NCBI GenBank assembly: GCA_052084925.1
Contig: JBQDEV010000003.1
Coordinates: forward strand, 1 to 64,000
Length of the DNA stretch: 64,000 nucleotides
Source of the DNA: CmP2 sp052084925
GTDB taxonomy: Bacteria; Actinomycetota; Actinomycetes; Actinomycetales; Micrococcaceae
Direction: 5' to 3'
Shown here: piece by piece, positions 7,637-15,683 of the stretch
Numbering within the stretch: the stretch's first letter is position 1
Layout: each line of letters starts with the position of its first letter
Position numbers and translations under genes: made by a program
Notes under the pieces: model-generated
The model's database searches: none
Seen by the model: only the letters and a program-made list of their open reading frames with translations
What the model was told of the DNA's origin: nothing

Positions 7637-8950
7637 ATGACCGCGTCCGATCGTCAGCTGCATCTGGCCCTGTTCGCACTGCCCCACGGACAACTGGCCT
7701 CCTCCTGGCGGCTGCCGGAGATCCCGGCGCACAGCACCAATGATTTTGCCGAGTACCGGGAAGCGGCACGGCTGATTGAGGAAGCGCGGTTCGATGCGTT
7801 CTTCATCGCGGACAAACTGACCATCGGCTCCGACGGCTCCTGGCAGTACGGCCCGCCGGTCGATGCCTTCGAGCCGTTCACCCTGGGCGGGGCGCTCGCC
7901 GCCGTGACCGACAAATTGGGTGTGATCGCCACCGCCTCCACCACCTACCAGCACCCGTACTCCATCGCGCGCCAGGTGCTCGCACTCGACCACCTCTCCC
8001 AGGGTCGGTCCGGGTGGAATATCGTGACCAGCTATTCGCCCGACACCACTCGCCAGTTTGGGGCGAAAATCCCGCACGATGAGCGCTACGACATCGCCGA
8101 GGAAGCGGTCGACGTCGTGCGTCAGCTGTGGCGCAGTTGGGACGAGGACGCCGTGGCCTGGGACCGCGAGTCCGGCACCTACACCCGGCCCGGGGCGGTG
8201 CGTCCGATCGACCACCAAGGTCACTACTTCGCGGTGGCCGGGCCGGGGGAGTACCGACGCTCAGTGCAGGGCGAACCGGTGCGCGTCCAAGCGGGGTCCT
8301 CCGGGCGCGGCATGGCGTTTGCCGCTCAGCACGCAGAGATGATCTTCACCGCGCAGACCACCCTGGAGTCCGGGGTTTCCTTCGCCGATGACATTCGGCG
8401 GCAGGTGCGTGCGGCCGGGCGGCAGGAGTCCGAGGTGGTGATCATGCCGGGCTTCGCCTTTGTGGTCGGCTCCACTGACGAGGAAGCGCAGCGGATCCAG
8501 GAGCAGTTGCTCGACACGGTGCAGCCCGAGCACATTCTGGGCAGCATCCGCGACGTCACCCAGATCGATCTGCGCGAGTATCCGATCGACGGTCCCGTGC
8601 CCACGCTGCCCGACCCGGACACGGTGCAGGGCCACCAATCCCGGCTGGCGGTGTACAAGCGGATCGCCGAGACCGAGAACCTGAGCCTGCGCGATTTTGC
8701 CCGTCGGGTCGCGGCCCAGCGCGGACACCACCAGGTGGTGGGTTCGGCCGAGCGGATCGCCGACCAGATGCAGGCCTGGTTTGAACACCGCGCCGCCGAT
8801 GGCTTCAACCTGATGCCGCACACGATCCCCGGTCAGTTGCGCGCCTTCACCGAGCACGTGGTGCCGATCCTGCAGCAGCGCGGGCTGTTCCGGCGCGAGT
8901 ACACCGGCACCACGCTGAGGGAGCACCTCGGCCTGCCCTACCGCGGCTGA
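7637..8950 (+). CDS. LLM-class FMN-dependent monooxygenase (NtaA/SnaA/DszA family)
   Basis: A 437-residue flavin-dependent monooxygenase of the NtaA/SnaA/DszA subfamily, which uses FMNH2 from a separate reductase to oxidise N- or S-containing substrates such as nitrilotriacetate or sulfones. Family features: LALFALPHG and ARFDAFFIADKL near the N-terminus, DHLSQGRSGWNIVTSY (~120-135), SSGRGMAFAAQHAE in the middle and the C-terminal PHTIPGQLRAFTEHVVP block. A strong TTGGAGG ribosome-binding site precedes the ATG. A flavodoxin gene follows after 9 bases, which may supply electrons. The substrate cannot be told from sequence. Confidence 0.88.
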   Translation: MTASDRQLHLALFALPHGQLASSWRLPEIPAHSTNDFAEYREAARLIEEARFDAFFIADKLTIGSDGSWQYGPPVDAFEPFTLGGALAAVTDKLGVIATASTTYQHPYSIARQVLALDHLSQGRSGWNIVTSYSPDTTRQFGAKIPHDERYDIAEEAVDVVRQLWRSWDEDAVAWDRESGTYTRPGAVRPIDHQGHYFAVAGPGEYRRSVQGEPVRVQAGSSGRGMAFAAQHAEMIFTAQTTLESGVSFADDIRRQVRAAGRQESEVVIMPGFAFVVGSTDEEAQRIQEQLLDTVQPEHILGSIRDVTQIDLREYPIDGPVPTLPDPDTVQGHQSRLAVYKRIAETENLSLRDFARRVAAQRGHHQVVGSAERIADQMQAWFEHRAADGFNLMPHTIPGQLRAFTEHVVPILQQRGLFRREYTGTTLREHLGLPYRG

Positions 8951-8959
8951 GTCGAGGTC

Positions 8960-9412
8960 ATGCTGCACCTTCTGTACGGGACCGAGACCGGCACCACCGA
9001 GGAACTCGCGGAGGAGACTGGACCCCTGGCAGAGGAGCGCGGCCTCGACGTCGTCGTGATGGACCTCGACGACCTGACCATGGAGGATTTCGTCGACGTG
9101 CGCGATGCGCTGTTTCTGGTGTCCACGGCTGGTGATGGCGATATGCCGTACACCGCCGAGCAGTTCTGGCTGGACATTTCGCGGGCGAAGAAGCCGCCAC
9201 TGCCGCAGCTGCGCTACGGGGTGCTGGCCCTGGGAGACACCAGCTACTCCTCCTTCTGCGCGGCGGGGAAGAAGATCGACGCGCAGCTCGAGGCGCTCGG
9301 GGCCACTCGGGTGCTGGAGCGCCAGGACTGCGACGTCGACTACGAGACCGAGGCCCGCGCATGGCTATCGGCGGCGCTGGACTATTTCGTGGAGCATCCG
9401 CGTACGGAGTGA
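8960..9412 (+). CDS. Flavodoxin
   Basis: A 150-residue flavodoxin-fold electron carrier. The FMN phosphate loop is YGTETGTTEELAEE (residues ~6-19), the flavin-flanking loops are STAGDGDMPYTAEQFW and LGDTSYSSFCAAGKKID. It resembles the flavodoxin-like module of sulfite reductase flavoproteins more than short-chain flavodoxins. It lies 9 bases after the monooxygenase gene and is probably co-transcribed, suggesting it carries reducing power for it or for flavin reduction. Confidence 0.87.
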   Translation: MLHLLYGTETGTTEELAEETGPLAEERGLDVVVMDLDDLTMEDFVDVRDALFLVSTAGDGDMPYTAEQFWLDISRAKKPPLPQLRYGVLALGDTSYSSFCAAGKKIDAQLEALGATRVLERQDCDVDYETEARAWLSAALDYFVEHPRTE

Positions 9413-9603
9413 TCCTGTTTTCGAAGGGTATGGAGCGTGACTGCGGTCGAAAGCGACGAAAAGCGCTGGCCGATACTCTTTTCGACCACGCGAGCACGAA
9501 AATAATTGTGGAGTCCCTGTGGGCGGAAGGGCCTCAGCAGGACCCATTTGGATCCCCAGGGGCTTCTCTGCCTCCCGTTACAGCCGAATGTAGCATTGCT
9601 TAG

Positions 9604-10359
9604 ATGGAGCGCTCCGAGATCTTCGACATTGCCCACCGGCGCCATCCGATCGGAGCACCAGTGGCGCCCGAACGACTTCGGGATTTGGTCGGCTGGCTTA
9701 GCCCAATCGACGGGTCCCGCGCCGTTGATCTCGGATGCGGCGAAGGCGAATGGCTGCAGGAACTCTTGCTCGCGCATCCCGGAATCACCGGCGTCGGGGT
9801 TGACCATATGCTCCCATCCACTGCCTCGCGGCGTGCTGATGAGCGGAAACTGAGTGATCGAGTGCGCTGGATCGAGACGGATGCCGCGACATGGAGTGAC
9901 GGGGTCTTCGACGTGGTGCTGTGTGTGGGCGCAAGCCACGCTTTCGGCCGACTGGGCGACATGTTGGAGGCCGTACGGCGACATCTGCGCCCAGGCGGAC
10001 AAGCGCTGATCGGCGACAGTATCTGGGAAGGCGCCCCGTCGGCTTCTGCATTGGTAGAACTCGGGGTTTCTGCCGACGCCTATCCTGATCTCTCAGGCCT
10101 CATCCGAGCTTTCCAAAAGCACGGGTTTGAACCGTCGTATGGCCATGTCAGCACATTGGCCGAGTGGGACGACTACCAGTTTAGCTGGACTGGTTCGCTC
10201 ATCGACTGGGCCGTGAGAGAGGCATCAACGACCGGAGATCGCGACCAGGCATTTGCCGCTGCACGTGAGAATCGCGAGGCCTGGCTGAACGGCGCCCGAA
10301 GCGAATTGGGGTTCGCAACCTTCGTCTTGCACGACACCGCAGCCGGTGAGCGACACTGA
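9604..10359 (+). CDS. Class I SAM-dependent methyltransferase
   Basis: A 251-residue Rossmann-fold methyltransferase. Motif I is AVDLGCGEGEWLQELL (residues ~40-55), followed by GVGVDHM and the motif around WIETDAATWSDGVFDVVLCVG (residues ~88-109). The rest resembles type-11/25 methyltransferases acting on small molecules. TAGCAT at 9591-9596 stands 7 bases before the ATG, so the mRNA is probably leaderless. Codon third-position GC looks lower than in flanking genes and it has no operon partners, which hints at an accessory gene. Substrate unknown. Confidence 0.82.
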   Translation: MERSEIFDIAHRRHPIGAPVAPERLRDLVGWLSPIDGSRAVDLGCGEGEWLQELLLAHPGITGVGVDHMLPSTASRRADERKLSDRVRWIETDAATWSDGVFDVVLCVGASHAFGRLGDMLEAVRRHLRPGGQALIGDSIWEGAPSASALVELGVSADAYPDLSGLIRAFQKHGFEPSYGHVSTLAEWDDYQFSWTGSLIDWAVREASTTGDRDQAFAAARENREAWLNGARSELGFATFVLHDTAAGERH

Positions 10360-10722
10360 CTGAGAGCACTTAGCGGTCGTGTGCAGACGGCAATTAAAGG
10401 GACCGATAGCCAGACAAGTAACCAAAGTGCCCGATGAGGGTGCTCATCCACAACCGTGGTCCAGGTTCGAAAGATTCGTCCTTCGAGTACCTCGATCAAG
10501 CGCGACGAGGCGACGAGCACGCCGCGCAGGATCCTTGTCCTGTAAATCAGCGTTCACGAACCAGCTGAGAAACGTGGACCGACCCGGGGCCTACCGAGGT
10601 AGGCGGAACCGGTCTTAGTGCTTACGACTCTATGTAAGGGATCTCGGCGTCGGCAAGAAGTTGAGCTGGCTGTTAAGAGCTCCTCTTGCAGTTGACGTGG
10701 CGTCAACCGGTAGAACTGAATC
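10360..10722. other. Intergenic region, no gene recognised
   Basis: 363 bases without a convincing gene. Short open frames exist (for example 10379-10618 on the plus strand) but have no ribosome-binding site or family resemblance. A small palindrome CCTACCGAGGTAGG lies at about 10590-10603. The last 40 bases hold the promoter of the next gene. Confidence 0.6.
10686..10716 (+). promoter_or_regulatory. MerR-type promoter with perfect 7-bp operator dyad
   Basis: TTGCAG (10686-10691) and TAGAAC (10711-10716) are 19 bases apart. Between and overlapping them is the perfect dyad GTTGACG-TGG-CGTCAAC (10691-10707). The ATG at 10723 follows the -10 by 6 bases. This is a textbook MerR autoregulated, leaderless promoter. 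Confidence 0.8.
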
Positions 10723-11553
10723 ATGAGACGTTCACTTCCGCAGACATCACCTGAACCGGACCGGTTGTGGTCCACCCACGAGGTGGTCGAGGCCACCGGT
10801 CTGACCTCGCGGACCCTGCGCCACTATGACCGGATCGGGCTGCTGGTGCCCATCCACGTCGGTGCGGGCGGGCTGCGGTACTACGACCAAACAGGGTTGT
10901 TGCGGCTCCAGCGGATTCTGCTGCTGCGCGAGACGGGGATGCCGCTGGCGGAGATCGCCGATGTCGTTAATGAAACAGCAGCCGCGGCATCATCCGCTCA
11001 GGAAGAACTGCGGACTCAGATCGCGGCGCTGCGTGCGCAGCGGGAGCGGCTTCAGCAGGAACGCGAACGTCTCGAAACGCAAATGACCACGGTCGAGACG
11101 ACCATCAAGGCACTTCAGAAGGGGATAGCGATGACACCAAAGACCATTTTCGACGGATTCAACCACGAACAGTACGACGCCGAGGTGCGCCAGCGTTGGG
11201 GCGACGACGCCGCGGATCGTTCGAACGCGTGGTGGAACGGGCTCGGCGAGGACGGACAGCGGGATTTTCGCCGGGAACTTGAGGAACTCAACACCGGATG
11301 GGATGAGGTGGTCGCGGCCGGTGAGAGTCCGCTGAGCGAGGTCGCTCAAGTGCAGGCTCGCCGACATGTGGAATGGCTGGGTCGGGCGATGACGCAGCCG
11401 CTGACCCGCGAGCTGGTACAGGGGATCGTGCAGATGTATGTGGACGATGACCGGTTCGCGCAGAACTACAACCGGGTGTCAGCGTCCGGTCCCCAGCTGG
11501 TGCGCGACGCGGTGCATCATTACGCTCAGCTGCACCTCCCCGAGACCGACTGA
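10723..11553 (+). CDS. MerR-family regulator with TipAS antibiotic-recognition domain
   Basis: A 276-residue TipAL-like regulator. Residues ~10-80 are the MerR winged helix (WSTHEVVEATGLTSRTLRHYD), ~85-130 a long coiled coil rich in Arg, Glu and Gln that mediates dimerisation, and ~140-276 the TipAS domain (FDGFNHEQYDAEVRQRWG onward), which in Streptomyces binds thiopeptide antibiotics. An internal ATG at the domain boundary (around 11131, MTPKTIFDGF) could give a free TipAS protein as known for tipA. The promoter has the MerR 19-base spacer and a perfect dyad, so it is likely self-activated. No resistance gene is adjacent. Confidence 0.9.
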   Translation: MRRSLPQTSPEPDRLWSTHEVVEATGLTSRTLRHYDRIGLLVPIHVGAGGLRYYDQTGLLRLQRILLLRETGMPLAEIADVVNETAAAASSAQEELRTQIAALRAQRERLQQERERLETQMTTVETTIKALQKGIAMTPKTIFDGFNHEQYDAEVRQRWGDDAADRSNAWWNGLGEDGQRDFRRELEELNTGWDEVVAAGESPLSEVAQVQARRHVEWLGRAMTQPLTRELVQGIVQMYVDDDRFAQNYNRVSASGPQLVRDAVHHYAQLHLPETD

Positions 11554-11618
11554 CAGGGCCGTTCTCAGCGGACGGACATCGAGCGGATTCTGGCGCCCAG
11601 GCGCCCTAAACTGATGGC

Positions 11619-12389
11619 ATGCCTCGCCGGGTGGATGATTTCCGTGGACTCACGCAGCACAGTCGCGTGCGCCTGCTGCATGCCGTGCAGCGGAATCCCG
11701 GACGCCAGCTCAAGGAGCTCGCCGAGGAGGCCGGGCTGCGGCTGAGCACCACCCGCGACCACCTCACCGTGCTGGAAGAGGAAGGTCTCATCGTGGTCGA
11801 GCCCCTGCCCACGGGCAGCCGCGGCCGCCCGCCCATGGGCTTTTCTCCGGTGCGCGCCGTCGAGGAGAGTGAGCCGGCCCGACGTCGGGTGACCGAGGCG
11901 CGCCGTCGCGGTGAGCAGCTGCGCCGGCTGAACCCGGAGCTGCATCCCAGTGGGCACTCCGGTCCGGCACTGGAGGAGAGCGCGCTACACCAGCTCGACA
12001 CCCTCTACGAGCACCTCGACGATGCCGGACTGGAACCCGAGATGGACGAAGCGGAGCTGACCGTGGGGTTGATTCCCTGTCTGTACGAGGACATGATCGA
12101 CGTCGAGCGGCCGGCGGTGTGCGCGATGCACGCCACGCTGGTGCGGGACCAGTTGGAACAGGCCGGTGGTCCGGTGCGGCTGCGTCGGTTGCGACCCTTT
12201 GTGGGGCCGCGTCGTTGCGAGCTGATTCTCGGGCTGATCAACGAGGCTGAATCGGTGGAATGTACGGACCCGGGCTCCGGCAACTCCGACGGCTCCGACA
12301 GTCTCCATGGGATCGACAGCGACCGCAGCGACGCCGAGCTGGAGAGCTACGCTCTGGCCGCTCGACGCGCCGCCGCGTCCTCGGTGTAG
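11619..12389 (+). CDS. ArsR-like HTH regulator with conserved Cys cluster
   Basis: A 256-residue regulator with a winged-helix domain at residues ~10-75 (LKELAEEAGLRLSTTRDHLTVLEEEGLI) and a C-terminal half of the SufR-like actinobacterial type. The C-terminal half carries C154, C168, H171 and C200 (LIPCLYED, AVCAMHATL, PFVGPRRCEL), a spacing that in related proteins can ligate an Fe-S cluster. TAAACT lies 6 bases before the ATG (leaderless). It is convergent with hmp and ends 9 bases from it. A role in nitric-oxide or redox sensing is an inference from that neighbour and the cysteines. Confidence 0.75.
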   Translation: MPRRVDDFRGLTQHSRVRLLHAVQRNPGRQLKELAEEAGLRLSTTRDHLTVLEEEGLIVVEPLPTGSRGRPPMGFSPVRAVEESEPARRRVTEARRRGEQLRRLNPELHPSGHSGPALEESALHQLDTLYEHLDDAGLEPEMDEAELTVGLIPCLYEDMIDVERPAVCAMHATLVRDQLEQAGGPVRLRRLRPFVGPRRCELILGLINEAESVECTDPGSGNSDGSDSLHGIDSDRSDAELESYALAARRAAASSV

Positions 12390-12398
12390 CCGCCCGGA

Positions 12399-13613
12399 TC
12401 AGTCGTCCGGGTTCTGCGCCCAGAGGTCTGGGCCGAACACCTCATAGTGGATCCGCTCGGTGGGCACGCCCTGTTGCATCAGCGTGCGCCGGGCGATCTG
12501 CATGAACGGTAGCGGCCCGCACATGAAAACCTGCGCCTCGGCCGGCAGTTCCACATCGGAGAGATCCATGAACCCGGGGCGGGCCGGGTGCAGGGTCGGG
12601 GCCAGCTCCGCATCCTGCTCGTACCAGTTCTGCGCGCGGGCGTCCGACATGGCCAGCACCTGGCGACGCAGCCCATCGTAGAGGGCGTGCAAGGTGTGGG
12701 ACTTATCGGCGTGGAACAGCCGCACCGTGCGGTCCGGTTGCCGGCGGGAGAGGTCCTCCATGATGGCGGCCACCGGGGTGATGCCGATGCCCGCGGAGAC
12801 CATCACCAGGGGAGTGTCGGACTCATCGAGCACGACGTCGCCGGCCGGCAGCGACACATCCAGCACGGTGCCCGGCGTCGCGTTCTCGTGGAGCCACCCG
12901 GAGACCTGGCCGTCCGGGTGGCCATTCATCCCGCGTACCCGCTTGATGGTGACCCGAATCGAATCCCCGCGGGGTCCCGAGGAGATCGTGTATTGCCGCG
13001 GCTGGCGCGTGCCGTCGGGCAACACCACCGAGATCGCCACGTACTGTCCCGTGCGGTGCGAGGGGATCTGACCGGCCAGCGGTGCCAGCAGCAGGGAGAA
13101 CACCTCGTCGGACTCCTCGAAGCGCTCCACCACCCGGTACTGCGTCCACGGGGACTCCGGATCCACTCCGCCCTGCTCATAGAGCTTCGCCTCCTCGGCG
13201 ATCAGGGCGGTGGCGAACAGCCAGTACACCTCATCCCAGGCCGCGGCGATCTCCGGGGTGACGGCGTCGCCCAATACCTGCGGGATCGCACCCATCAGGT
13301 AGCGCCCCACGATCAGATACCAGCTGGCTTTGATACCCAGCGAGACGTGCTTGTGGGCGATGCGCTGCATCACCGGGGTGAAATCGGGCGCCTTCGGGTC
13401 GATGAGCTGGGTGGCGAAGGCGACCACCGAGGCGGCCAACGCCTTGGGCTGTTCGCCCACCGCCTGGTTCGCGCGGTTGAACACGTTGAGCAGCTCCGGG
13501 TGCGCTTCGAACATGTCCTGGTAGAACCGCACGGTGATCTGGTCGGAGTGCTCGGCGACGACGGCGGCCGTGGCGGCCACGGTGGCTGCGGCATCGGGGG
13601 AGAGTTTCAGCAT
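12399..13613 (-). CDS. hmp: Flavohemoprotein (nitric oxide dioxygenase)
   Basis: A 404-residue cytoplasmic enzyme that converts NO and O2 to nitrate using NAD(P)H. An N-terminal globin domain (1-~140) contains the proximal heme histidine in RIAHKHVSLGI, followed by an FAD-binding domain (RQYTISSG) and a C-terminal NAD-binding domain (LVMVSAGIGITPVAAIM; VFMCGPLPFM). The length fits the family (~396). The start is the ATG at 13613, beginning MLKLSPDAA, with an AAAGG site 9 bases upstream; a longer frame begins further upstream but lacks family similarity. It protects against nitrosative stress. Confidence 0.93.
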   Translation of the reverse strand: MLKLSPDAAATVAATAAVVAEHSDQITVRFYQDMFEAHPELLNVFNRANQAVGEQPKALAASVVAFATQLIDPKAPDFTPVMQRIAHKHVSLGIKASWYLIVGRYLMGAIPQVLGDAVTPEIAAAWDEVYWLFATALIAEEAKLYEQGGVDPESPWTQYRVVERFEESDEVFSLLLAPLAGQIPSHRTGQYVAISVVLPDGTRQPRQYTISSGPRGDSIRVTIKRVRGMNGHPDGQVSGWLHENATPGTVLDVSLPAGDVVLDESDTPLVMVSAGIGITPVAAIMEDLSRRQPDRTVRLFHADKSHTLHALYDGLRRQVLAMSDARAQNWYEQDAELAPTLHPARPGFMDLSDVELPAEAQVFMCGPLPFMQIARRTLMQQGVPTERIHYEVFGPDLWAQNPDD

Positions 13614-13737
13614 GGGACTGCCTTTCACTGTCAGGGGAGGATCACCCCTTGATCGTCGTCCAGACCCCGATGGCGGTGCGTCGGTTTCCACCGGTTTTAT
13701 TCGACGGCTCGGTGACCGGTCGCCCTGAGCGCCAGCC

Positions 13738-13759
13738 GTTCAATCCTGATTCACCCGGC
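13738..13759 (+). promoter_or_regulatory. Candidate PHO box upstream of ugpA
   Basis: Two 11-base direct-repeat units, GTTCAATCCTG (13738-13748) and ATTCACCCGGC (13749-13759), resemble the actinobacterial PhoP repeat GTTCA-pyrimidine-rich. They lie 39 bases upstream of the TAGGGT -10 box (13798-13803). The ugp genes are classic phosphate-starvation targets, which supports the reading. Confidence 0.5.
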
Positions 13760-13810
13760 GTCTGCCTGACGGAGACCTGGGGGCTACGCACGCTCCGTAG
13801 GGTTCCATCC

Positions 13811-14776
13811 GTGCCTGAAACGACCGTTGCCCCGCCGCGTCCTGCCACCCCGCAGGACCCTGAGGTGCAACGCCAGAACCGCCAGCACCGCAGCGCCAGG
13901 CGGCGTCGGAGCCGACGGAACTGGATCCTGTTCTTGCTTTTCGCCGGGCCGAACATCGCGCTGATCCTGCTGTTCATCTACTACCCGCTGATCGCCAATA
14001 TCCGGTACTCGTTGCTGAACTGGCGGCTGGGCTCCGACACCGCGAGCTTCATCGGGTTCGATAACTACGTGCGGTTTTTCACCTCCGACACCGGGGTGGA
14101 AGTCTGGCGCGTCACCGGGATCTTCACCGTGGCCACCGTCGTCGGGTCCATGGTGCTGGGGTTGGCACTGGCCCTGGTACTCAACCAGAAGCTGCCCGGC
14201 CGCACGGCCGTGCGTACCGCCGTGTTCTCTCCCTACGTGCTCTCCGGGGTGGGTGTTGGATTGGTCTGGAGCTTCATCTTCGACCCGAACCTGGGCGTGC
14301 TGGGGCACGTGTTCCGGTTCTTCGGGCATAACTCCCCGCAGTGGTTCCTCGACGCCGACCTGGCCCTGGTGATGGTAATCATCGTCTACATCTGGAAGAA
14401 CCTGGGCTACTGCGCGGTGATCTTCCTCGCCGGACTGCAAGCGATCCCACAGGACCTGATCGAGGCCTCGTCCATCGACCGGGCGGGCCCGATCCGCCGA
14501 TTCGTCAAAGTCGTGTTGCCCCTGCTGAGCCCCACCATGTTCTTCATTCTCATCACCTCGATCCTGTCCTCCATGCAGGCTTTCGATGTTTTGCGGATCA
14601 TGACCCCCGACGGCCACGGCACCAACACCATCCTGTTCGAGGTGTACCTGCAGTCCTTCGGCGCCTACCAGCGGGCGGGCTATTCCGCCGCCATCTCCGT
14701 CGTGCTGTTCCTGGTGCTCTTCCTCATCACCGCCGTGCAGATCCGGTTCGTGGAGAAGAAGGTGCACTACGCATGA
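13811..14776 (+). CDS. ugpA: Glycerol-3-phosphate ABC transporter permease UgpA
   Basis: A 321-residue inner-membrane permease of a sugar/glycerol-phosphate ABC importer with six predicted transmembrane helices. The cytoplasmic coupling loop is EASSIDRAGPIRRFVKVVLP (about residues 217-236). The start is placed at GTG 13811 because TAGGGT (13798-13803) lies 7 bases before it and a basic N-terminus then leads into the first helix; an open frame continues upstream into the promoter region. The stop overlaps the ugpE start (ATGA). The assignment to glycerol-3-phosphate rests mainly on the binding protein UgpB downstream. Confidence 0.87.
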   Translation: MPETTVAPPRPATPQDPEVQRQNRQHRSARRRRSRRNWILFLLFAGPNIALILLFIYYPLIANIRYSLLNWRLGSDTASFIGFDNYVRFFTSDTGVEVWRVTGIFTVATVVGSMVLGLALALVLNQKLPGRTAVRTAVFSPYVLSGVGVGLVWSFIFDPNLGVLGHVFRFFGHNSPQWFLDADLALVMVIIVYIWKNLGYCAVIFLAGLQAIPQDLIEASSIDRAGPIRRFVKVVLPLLSPTMFFILITSILSSMQAFDVLRIMTPDGHGTNTILFEVYLQSFGAYQRAGYSAAISVVLFLVLFLITAVQIRFVEKKVHYA

Positions 14777-15618
14777 GAAACGCGCTTCGCCCCCGTAACC
14801 TCGGCTCCGCGATCGCCGGCGGTTATCTGCCCATGCTTCTGGCCCTGCTCATCGTGGTGCTGCCGCTGGTCTGGATGGTGATTTCCTCGTTCAAGCCGGT
14901 CAGCGAGATCGTCACCACCTCGCCCACCTTCTGGCCGCAGGACCCGACGGCGGACAACTACCGCAGCGTCGCCGAGCGGGTGCCGCTGGGCACCCTGTTC
15001 CTGAACAGTCTGATCACCACCGGAGCCGGATCGGTCATCAAGGTGCTGCTGGCCATCACCACTGCGTACGCCTTGGTGTTCATCAACGTGCGGTTCAAGA
15101 ACCTGATTTTTCTGGGCATTTTGGTCGCGCTGATGGTGCCGCCCGAGGTGGCCATGCTGCCCAACTACCTGACGATCTCCGGACTCGGCGGGCGCAACAC
15201 CCTGTGGGGCATCGTGCTGCCAGGACTCGGCACGGCTTTCGGCACCTTCCTCCTCCGCCAACAGTTCAAGACCGTGCCCTACGCCCTGGTGGAAGCGGCA
15301 GAACTCGACGGCGCCGGCCACTGGAAGCGACTCTGGCGGGTGATCGTGCCCATCTCCGCGCCGACCATCGCCACCGTCTCGTTGGTCACCATCGTCAACG
15401 AATGGAACAACTTCCTCTGGCCGCTGATCATCACCGACTCCACTGACAAGATGACCCTGCCGGTCGGGCTAAACCTGCTGAATTCCGTGGAGGGCCAGAC
15501 CGGCACCTACGGGATTCTCATGGCCGGAGCCGTGCTCGTCATCGTGCCCGTGCTCATCGTCTTCGCCGCCCTGCAGCGCTACATCGTCGCCGGACTCACC
15601 CAGGGCGCCGTCAAATAG
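14773..15618 (+). CDS. ugpE: Glycerol-3-phosphate ABC transporter permease UgpE
   Basis: A 281-residue second permease of the importer, with about six membrane helices and the coupling loop EAAELDGAGHWKRLWRVIVP near residues 175-195. It starts in the ugpA stop codon, so the two subunits are translationally coupled. It is followed after 65 bases by ugpB. An open frame in the same phase starts far upstream inside ugpA but is not coding there. Confidence 0.9.
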   Translation: MRNALRPRNLGSAIAGGYLPMLLALLIVVLPLVWMVISSFKPVSEIVTTSPTFWPQDPTADNYRSVAERVPLGTLFLNSLITTGAGSVIKVLLAITTAYALVFINVRFKNLIFLGILVALMVPPEVAMLPNYLTISGLGGRNTLWGIVLPGLGTAFGTFLLRQQFKTVPYALVEAAELDGAGHWKRLWRVIVPISAPTIATVSLVTIVNEWNNFLWPLIITDSTDKMTLPVGLNLLNSVEGQTGTYGILMAGAVLVIVPVLIVFAALQRYIVAGLTQGAVK

Positions 15619-15683
15619 TTCCCCGCTTCACCACGACAACTCAGTACACCCACACACCCCACCCACGCACACAGGAGAACATC

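Noticed and set aside
10379..10618. 79-codon open frame in the 10.4-10.7 kb gap
   Set aside because: Arg-rich translation, no ribosome-binding site, no family resemblance; treated as non-coding.
12588..13652. 354-codon open frame antisense to hmp
   Set aside because: Shadow of hmp; its translation is His/Arg/Gly-rich with no recognisable domain.
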